Below, in pieces: positions 15,534 through 21,243 of a stretch of DNA of 21,243 nt; the stretch's first letter is position 1, and each line of letters opens with the position of its first letter. This stretch comes from Flavobacteriales bacterium (lineage in GTDB: Bacteria > Bacteroidota > Bacteroidia > Flavobacteriales_F > PHOS-HE28). A model generated the notes under the pieces. The model was not told the DNA's origin. It did not search any database and saw only the letters and a program-made list of their open reading frames with translations. Location of the stretch: assembly GCA_025455765.1 (NCBI GenBank), contig JALOLX010000004.1:1-21243 (forward strand), written 5' to 3'. Made by a program: the position numbers and the translations under genes.

Positions 15534-16778
15534 TCAATCCGCTTGCAGGCTTTCCTCTCCTACGTCCTTCATGTTCGAAAGACCTTCCATTGCGCGATCC
15601 TTCATCTGCTTCAGCTCACGAGCGCCCAGTTTCAGTTCCTTCCGAAGGATGGCATCGAACTCGGTGCTCAGCACGAGCAGCTCAGCCAACTCCAGCATTT
15701 GGCCCAAGGGCACGTCCTCCTGCTCCTTGTCGCAACGGGCCACATCGAGCAGCACGTAGCACAGATAATTGCGCGTGTCCTTGGAGGCGTTCTTTACCTG
15801 CTCGCGGAGCGTATCGGAGACGAACACATCAGGACTGCGCTTCAATTCCGCGAAGTAGGAGCGGCACAACGCAGCCACGGCGGTGCTGAAGATCCAACCC
15901 GGCTTGATGGCCAGTTGCAACACATCATGGGTGAGCGCCTGAAGTTCCTTCTGCCGGAAGAGGTCCAGATTATTGATGTCCAATGGGCCGCGCACCATGC
16001 GTTCGATGCGGTCGCTGCTGCCCTGCGCATCCGTGTGCCAGTAGTGCAGCGACAAGCAGCGCAGATAGTTCTCAGGGTGCGTAGTGGCCTCGCTCCCATC
16101 GTTGGCGGCACTTACCACCTCTTCGGCCTGCTGCACGTAGCTGGCGGTGTTCACTTGTGCCAGTCCGGTGTGCAACTTGATCAGGCAACTCAGCACGGCC
16201 TCCACATCCTGTGCGACCAGCAGGGCACCCCGGTCGCAGAACAGCTCTTTATAAAGGCTGTACACACGCGCTGTCTCCACATGGACGTCCTCGCTGCGTT
16301 CATCATTGGCAATGGCGTACGCAACCCGGTTGGCGACTTCATGCTCGCCGTCATCCAGCGTGTTGAACAGGTAGTGCGCAAGCTCATGGCCCAGCAAGGC
16401 CAGCAGTTCCTTTTCGGTGAGCAGTTCCATCAGGCGGCCACTGAGCACGATGTGCGCCTCCTTGCCGATGATGGAAATGCCTGCATTCAGTTGGGTGGTG
16501 TTCTGCTCCTGGTACAGCGTGACCACCGCGTCGATATTGAGCGCCTTCACGGCCTGTGTGGCCAGCTCGTAGGCCTTGGTGTAAGTGGAGGGATCGAGCC
16601 GGTAGGTATTCTTGAGGAGCGCGGTGCGGTGGGCCTTGGACTGCTCCTCCATCACCTGCTGCTCGCTGAACCACTTCCAAGTACGTTCGCGCTGCTTGAA
16701 GTGATCGCGCAGCTGGATGTGGAAGGGAAATGGGATGAGGACTGTGCCGATGGTTCGGGCTGATGCGGTTTCTTGCAT
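15534..16778 (-). CDS. M48-family-like zinc metallopeptidase, cytoplasmic
   Basis: A 414-aa protein without signal peptide or membrane segments, unlike HtpX/Ste24-type M48 enzymes. The zinc site is visible: HELAH at 131-135 (H131, H135, catalytic E132), and the third ligand E178 in KELFCDRGA, which corresponds to the M48 'E-x-x-A-D-x-x-A' motif. THPENYLR (233-240) matches the 'hP....R' segment that follows in this family. The first ~60 residues and the last ~170 are helical and not recognised; the tail may bind a partner. It is the first gene of a two-gene operon with the 1808-aa helicase (3-nt gap), implying a shared role. Proposed: a regulated protease, either effector or activator, of a defence-type system. 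Substrate unknown. The metallopeptidase call is firm; the role is inference. Confidence 0.85.
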   Translation of the reverse strand: MQETASARTIGTVLIPFPFHIQLRDHFKQRERTWKWFSEQQVMEEQSKAHRTALLKNTYRLDPSTYTKAYELATQAVKALNIDAVVTLYQEQNTTQLNAGISIIGKEAHIVLSGRLMELLTEKELLALLGHELAHYLFNTLDDGEHEVANRVAYAIANDERSEDVHVETARVYSLYKELFCDRGALLVAQDVEAVLSCLIKLHTGLAQVNTASYVQQAEEVVSAANDGSEATTHPENYLRCLSLHYWHTDAQGSSDRIERMVRGPLDINNLDLFRQKELQALTHDVLQLAIKPGWIFSTAVAALCRSYFAELKRSPDVFVSDTLREQVKNASKDTRNYLCYVLLDVARCDKEQEDVPLGQMLELAELLVLSTEFDAILRKELKLGARELKQMKDRAMEGLSNMKDVGEESLQAD

Positions 16779-16785
16779 GGCAGGA

Positions 16786-16795
16786 CCCGAAATTA
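16786..16795 (-). promoter_or_regulatory. Candidate -7 box of the M48-helicase operon (TAATTTCGGG)
   Basis: TAATTTCG resembles TAnnTTTG and lies 7 nt before the M48 ATG (16778), implying a nearly leaderless transcript, like hisS here. A second candidate, TACTTTG, lies near 16920 on the same strand. Neither has a clear TTG at -33. Confidence 0.35.
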
Positions 16796-16981
16796 GGGAT
16801 CGGATGTGAGATGCACGTTCACGTAGGGATTACGCGGCTCTCAACGGAGATATGACCTTCGGAACCGAGTTCCAAGTCACTGGCACCGACTCATTTGTCG
16901 TTGCTTCATTTCAAAGTACAACTTTAGAATGCTCGAACCGAAGCATCCCGTATGGAGATGCAGGCTCTTCACCGGGCTCCC

Positions 16982-17020
16982 GATTTTCTGATCGTCTGAT
17001 CGACCGATCTTCTGATCAGC

Positions 17021-17021
<1 letters not shown>
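16982..17021. repeat. Octamer array with GATC every 8 bp, immediately after ettA
   Basis: GATC occurs at exactly 16990, 16998, 17006 and 17014, and GATT at 16982 continues the phase: units GATTTTCT, GATCGTCT, GATCGACC, GATCTTCT, GATCAGCT. The array abuts the ettA stop (17023-17021). Self-complementary CTGATC/GATCAG ends allow folding, so it could also serve as an ettA terminator, but no T-run follows. Its 14-mer GATCGTCTGATCGA recurs at 5607. Confidence 0.6.
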
Positions 17022-18712
<1,691 letters not shown>

Positions 18713-18780
18713 GGGATACGGTCGGTGTTGAGCCTATAGAGGCGGTCGGACGGAGGATGAACGGTGCCCGCAGCGGGTAC

Positions 18781-18796
18781 GGGGCCGCGAAGTTCG
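18781..18796 (-). promoter_or_regulatory. Candidate -7 box upstream of ettA
   Basis: On the minus strand GAACTTCGCGGCCCC lies about 70 nt before the ettA ATG. It shares TTCGCGGCCCC exactly with the hisS upstream box. The two T/A positions of the consensus are replaced, so the match is partial. Confidence 0.3.
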
Positions 18797-18825
18797 CACT
18801 CTGGCGGTGAAGTTGGAAGCCCCGG

Positions 18826-19200
18826 TCAACGGCTCACCTTCTCCATGGAGATGATACTGTCCACCACATAGTTGCTGTGGCCGCGCCAGGGCAGGGCGGC
18901 GAGGTACTCCTTGTAATGCAGGTTGAACTGGTTTCCGCTGTTCACCATCAGCTGCTGTGCGATGCGCTCATCCTGCACCGAGAAGATGAACTCGAAGCTC
19001 TCCAGCGTACCGTTCTGGCTGCGGATGCCGGTCTGGATCATCTTGCCCTCATAGGTCTTGAACACCACACCCTTGTGTACGAGGTAGTTCAGCTCACCGG
19101 CCTTCACCCCGGTGCCGAAGACCCAGAAATAGCGGAAGTAGACCACGGCGGTAAGGATCAGCACGAGGGTGAGGACGATCTTCCAGAGGTGTTGGCGCAT
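18826..19200 (-). CDS. Small conserved Bacteroidota protein with one N-terminal membrane segment
   Basis: A 124-aa protein. Residues 6-26 form one hydrophobic helix (IVLTLVLILTAVVYFRYF), preceded by MRQHLWK with positive charges, so it is probably an N-in inner-membrane protein with an extracytoplasmic soluble domain. The soluble part carries the conserved phrases VKAGELNYLVHKGVVFKTYE and YKEYLAALPWRGHSNYVVD, which I recognise from a family of ~120-aa Bacteroidota proteins. From memory, relatives are sometimes labelled 6-phosphogluconate dehydrogenase; nothing in this sequence supports that (no Rossmann GxGxxG, far too short). Function unknown. It has its own TACCTTCGGGG box 18 nt upstream and is divergent from padR, so the two share a 161-bp intergenic region. 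Confidence 0.85.
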   Translation of the reverse strand: MRQHLWKIVLTLVLILTAVVYFRYFWVFGTGVKAGELNYLVHKGVVFKTYEGKMIQTGIRSQNGTLESFEFIFSVQDERIAQQLMVNSGNQFNLHYKEYLAALPWRGHSNYVVDSIISMEKVSR

Positions 19201-19218
19201 GGCTACGGATGGATGCCC

Positions 19219-19226
19219 CGAAGGTA
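19219..19226 (-). promoter_or_regulatory. Candidate -7 box (TACCTTCG) of the small membrane-protein gene
   Basis: On the minus strand TACCTTCGGGGC lies 18 nt before the ATG at 19200. It is the same octamer as the hisS box at 798-791. No clear -33 TTG. Confidence 0.4.
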
Positions 19227-19291
19227 GGGCGTGGGGGACGAACGGAAGGTGATGCCGCTCATCCCGTTCGGAAGACCGTTCATCACTTCAA

Positions 19292-19314
19292 GGTACTTTG
19301 TCTTGCATAGTACC
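19292..19314. promoter_or_regulatory. 23-bp dyad, candidate PadR operator
   Basis: Half-sites GGTACT (19292-19297) and AGTACC (19309-19314) are perfectly inverted, with an additional symmetric TG/CA pair inside. The dyad centre (19303) falls on the first base of the TTG that matches the -33 box of the padR promoter. PadR repressors typically bind such dyads in their own promoters, so negative autoregulation is the natural reading. The dyad could also affect the divergent gene. Confidence 0.55.
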
Positions 19315-19334
19315 AACTGATACCCGTATGTTTG
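19303..19334 (+). promoter_or_regulatory. Bacteroidota-type promoter of padR-pspC
   Basis: TTG at 19303-19305 and TATGTTTG at 19327-19334 are 21 bp apart and match the Bacteroidota consensus TTG / TAnnTTTG with normal spacing. Transcription should start near 19340, leaving about 20 nt of leader before the ATG at 19362. This excludes the in-frame start at 19332, which lies inside the -7 box. Confidence 0.7.
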
Positions 19335-19361
19335 CATCGTCAAGTACTAGAAGCAACGCAC

Positions 19362-19700
19362 ATGAACGTCGAGAACACCAAGGCGCAGATGCGGAAGGGC
19401 GTGCTGGAGTACTGCATCCTGAGCATCCTGGCGCAGGGCGAGCTATATCCTTCGGACATCATCAGCAAGCTGAAGGAAGCGAAGCTGATCGTGGTGGAAG
19501 GGACGCTCTACCCCCTGCTGACCCGGTTGAAGGATGCGGGCCTGCTGACCTACCGCTGGGAGGAAAGCCGCTCGGGCCCTCCGCGCAAGTACTACAAGCT
19601 CACCACCGTGGGCGACAAATTCCTCACTGAACTGGACCAGACCTGGGACGAACTGAGCCAGGCCGTCAAGAAGACCACCCGGAAGAACGCACAACGATGA
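19362..19700 (+). CDS. PadR-family transcriptional regulator
   Basis: A 112-aa winged-helix protein, about the size of the minimal PadR subfamily 2. The N-terminal MRKGVLEYCILSILAQGELY leads into the helix-turn-helix, the recognition region is EGTLYPLLTRLKDAGLLTY, and the wing is the basic RSGPPRKYYKLTTVG. The C-terminal helix (FLTELDQTWDELSQAVKK) is the dimerisation helix. The ATG at 19362 is chosen over 19332 because the latter lies within the promoter. PadR proteins are usually repressors released by small molecules or stress. The stop overlaps the next start (ATGA, 19697-19700), and a PadR-PspC gene pair is a common Bacteroidota arrangement, so it probably controls its own operon. Confidence 0.95.
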   Translation: MNVENTKAQMRKGVLEYCILSILAQGELYPSDIISKLKEAKLIVVEGTLYPLLTRLKDAGLLTYRWEESRSGPPRKYYKLTTVGDKFLTELDQTWDELSQAVKKTTRKNAQR

Positions 19701-21243
19701 AAAAGACCCTCACAGCCAACATCAGCGGCACGGTGTTCCACATCGAAGAGGACGCCTACGACCGCCTGCACCGCTACCTGAACACCATCCGTGGGCAGTT
19801 CACCGGCTCTGACGGCCGGGAAGAGATCATGGCCGACATCGAATCGCGCATCGCCGAGCTCTTCACCGAGCGGTTGGACGGTCGCCGGCAAGTGGTATCC
19901 ATCGATGACGTGGAGCATGTCATCGGCATCATGGGCCAGCCGGAGGACTACGTGATGGGCGAAGGCGCGGGCCAGAACGAAGGTCAGCAGAGCGGGGAGC
20001 GCAGCGGTTCCTATTCGGGTGCTGCGTCCAGTGGACCCGCAACAGGTAAGCGCTTCTTCCGCCACCCGGAAGACAAATGGGTGGGGGGTGTGCTGGGTGG
20101 TCTGGGCGCGTACCTCAATATCGATCCGCTGATCCTCCGCCTCATCTACCTCGTCTTCCTGTTCCTGGGCTTCGGGGTGGTACTGTACCTCATCCTCTGG
20201 ATCGTGGTGCCCAAGGCCGATTCCGCAGCGGACATGCTGCGCATGCGGGGCGAGCCGGTGAACGTGGAGAACATCAAGCGCATGTTCAACGAAGGCAGCG
20301 AGCGCTTCCAGCAGGGTGCGCGCACGGTGGCGAGCGAGGCTGAAGAGCTGGGCAAACGCTGGAGCCAGAGCGGGCAGCAGTGGGGCCAGGGCGCCGGGCG
20401 TGACCTGGAGTCCGGCCTGAAGCGACTGCTCACCGTGGTGGGCAAGATCATCGGGTTCGCCTTCCTGGTGGCGGGCGCGGTGCTGATCCTGGGCATCCTG
20501 GGTGTGCTTATCGGTGGCGGCACCTTCACCTACGACAACCTTACCGGACTGGGCCAGGCCGGGCTCTTCGAGCTGGGCTCGGTGGTCTTCGACAGCAGCG
20601 CACAGGCCCTGTGGTTCATCGGATCCATCGTGCTGCTTGCCATCATTCCGGCCATCGGTCTGCTCATCGGCGGCGTGCGGCTGGTCACCGATGCGCGTCC
20701 CCCCCACTGGATCTCGTGGACCCTCTCCATCGTGTGGGTGGTGGCCCTGTTCGCGGCCATCGTCATCGGCACCCGCGTGGGCAACGACTTCAGCGAGGAC
20801 CAAAGCATGGTGAGCGAAGTGGCCATCGTGCAACCGGCCGGACAGACCCTCCACCTGGACCTGCACGATATGCGCGGTGCCAGCGATGGTTGGGAGGTGA
20901 CGTACAAGCACGGCCGGGTGGACTGGGACATGGAGGGCCTGCGCATCACCGATGACAGCATCCACGGAGCCTGGGCACGCCTGGACGTGGTGCCGAGCCC
21001 CGACAGCCTCTTTCATCTGCTGGTGGAGCGCCAGGCCAACGGACGTACGGAGAAGATGGCCCTGGCACGCGCCTCGCACACCAGCTATACCTACCTCCAG
21101 AACGATTCACTGGTGCGCTTCAGCCCGTGGGTGGACATGCCGCGTACCGACAAGCTGCGCGCCCAGATGGTGAAGTTCGTGGTGCAGGTGCCCGTAGGAC
21201 GAGCCGTCCACTTCAATGGTGGAACCGGTCTGCTGCTGCACGA
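19697..21243 (+). CDS. PspC-domain membrane protein (C-terminus beyond window)
   Basis: At least 515 residues, open at the window end. The N-terminal ~85 residues (MKKTLTANISGTVFHIEEDAY up to IMGQPEDYV) are cytoplasmic and helical, with an acidic ADIESRIAELF segment that is a common lead-in of Bacteroidota PspC proteins. A Gly/Ser-rich linker follows, then the PspC domain (about 118-178): RHPEDKWVGGVLGGLGAYLN, then a first membrane segment (147-173) ending PKAD. An amphipathic helical stretch (about 185-245) precedes three further membrane segments (about 248-274, 304-330, 338-360) and a large extracytoplasmic beta-rich part. PspC proteins sense or respond to envelope stress. Translationally coupled to padR by a 4-bp overlap, so probably repressed by it. 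Confidence 0.9.
   Translation, partial: MKKTLTANISGTVFHIEEDAYDRLHRYLNTIRGQFTGSDGREEIMADIESRIAELFTERLDGRRQVVSIDDVEHVIGIMGQPEDYVMGEGAGQNEGQQSGERSGSYSGAASSGPATGKRFFRHPEDKWVGGVLGGLGAYLNIDPLILRLIYLVFLFLGFGVVLYLILWIVVPKADSAADMLRMRGEPVNVENIKRMFNEGSERFQQGARTVASEAEELGKRWSQSGQQWGQGAGRDLESGLKRLLTVVGKIIGFAFLVAGAVLILGILGVLIGGGTFTYDNLTGLGQAGLFELGSVVFDSSAQALWFIGSIVLLAIIPAIGLLIGGVRLVTDARPPHWISWTLSIVWVVALFAAIVIGTRVGNDFSEDQSMVSEVAIVQPAGQTLHLDLHDMRGASDGWEVTYKHGRVDWDMEGLRITDDSIHGAWARLDVVPSPDSLFHLLVERQANGRTEKMALARASHTSYTYLQNDSLVRFSPWVDMPRTDKLRAQMVKFVVQVPVGRAVHFNGGTGLLLH

Noticed and set aside
14835..16763. 642-codon plus-strand open frame opposite the helicase 5' end and M48 gene
   Set aside because: Runs antisense across two genes with clear motifs; translation rich in H, Q and L with no recognisable fold.
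19592..21079. 495-codon minus-strand open frame opposite pspC
   Set aside because: The plus strand encodes a clear PspC domain coupled to padR; the antisense translation is low-complexity and histidine-rich.

Overview
The window is from a GC-rich member of the Bacteroidota, most likely a Flavobacteriales-type lineage. The support is a PorP/SprF outer-membrane protein directly behind a giant SBBP/SprB-repeat protein with a gliding-motility-type C-terminal domain (type IX secretion cargo), Bacteroidota promoter-like boxes (TAnnTTTG, TAnnTTCG), no recurring Shine-Dalgarno sequences, and several Bacteroidota-typical families (KTSC, choice-of-anchor B, PadR/PspC pair). Species cannot be named from the sequence alone.

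Layout. 1-783 (minus): 5' part of hisS, cut by the window edge. 897-5500 (minus): a two-gene type IX secretion unit with ATGA overlap, the 1199-aa cargo gene followed by its PorP/SprF partner. 5501-5932: a divergent intergenic region with palindromes and the second copy of a ~42-bp hairpin repeat whose first copy lies between porP and hisS. 5933-7892 (plus): an exported TPR protein, a small J-domain/KTSC protein, and an exported all-beta-looking protein overlapping it by 4 bp. 7989-9902 (plus): a secreted choice-of-anchor B protein ending in two tandem NDRDPIL repeats. 10104-16778 (minus): a tight two-gene operon, first a cytoplasmic M48-like metallopeptidase, then after 3 nt an 1808-aa protein with kinase-like, DUF4011, COG1112-type SF1 helicase, restriction-endonuclease-like and WGR regions. 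17021-18712 (minus): ettA, the ABC-F translation factor. 18826-19200 (minus): a small one-TM conserved protein. 19362-end (plus): padR overlapping a PspC-domain membrane protein that runs off the window.

The most interesting part is the 10.1-16.8 kb operon. Its large protein resembles the helicase subunit of type I Mokosh anti-phage systems (COG1112 helicase with a Ser/Thr-kinase domain). It differs in three ways: the kinase region looks catalytically dead and lacks an N-lobe, the nuclease is of the endonuclease-like (MTES_1575/DUF559-type) class rather than PLD, and a WGR domain closes the protein. Its operon partner is a protease. This is a candidate undescribed defence or nucleic-acid-surveillance system; defence function is inference.

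Regulation visible in the sequence: a PadR-type autoregulatory site (23-bp dyad over the -33 box of padR), a recurrent TAnnTTCG/TTTG box 5-70 nt before several start codons, and helically phased palindromes before the type IX cargo gene.
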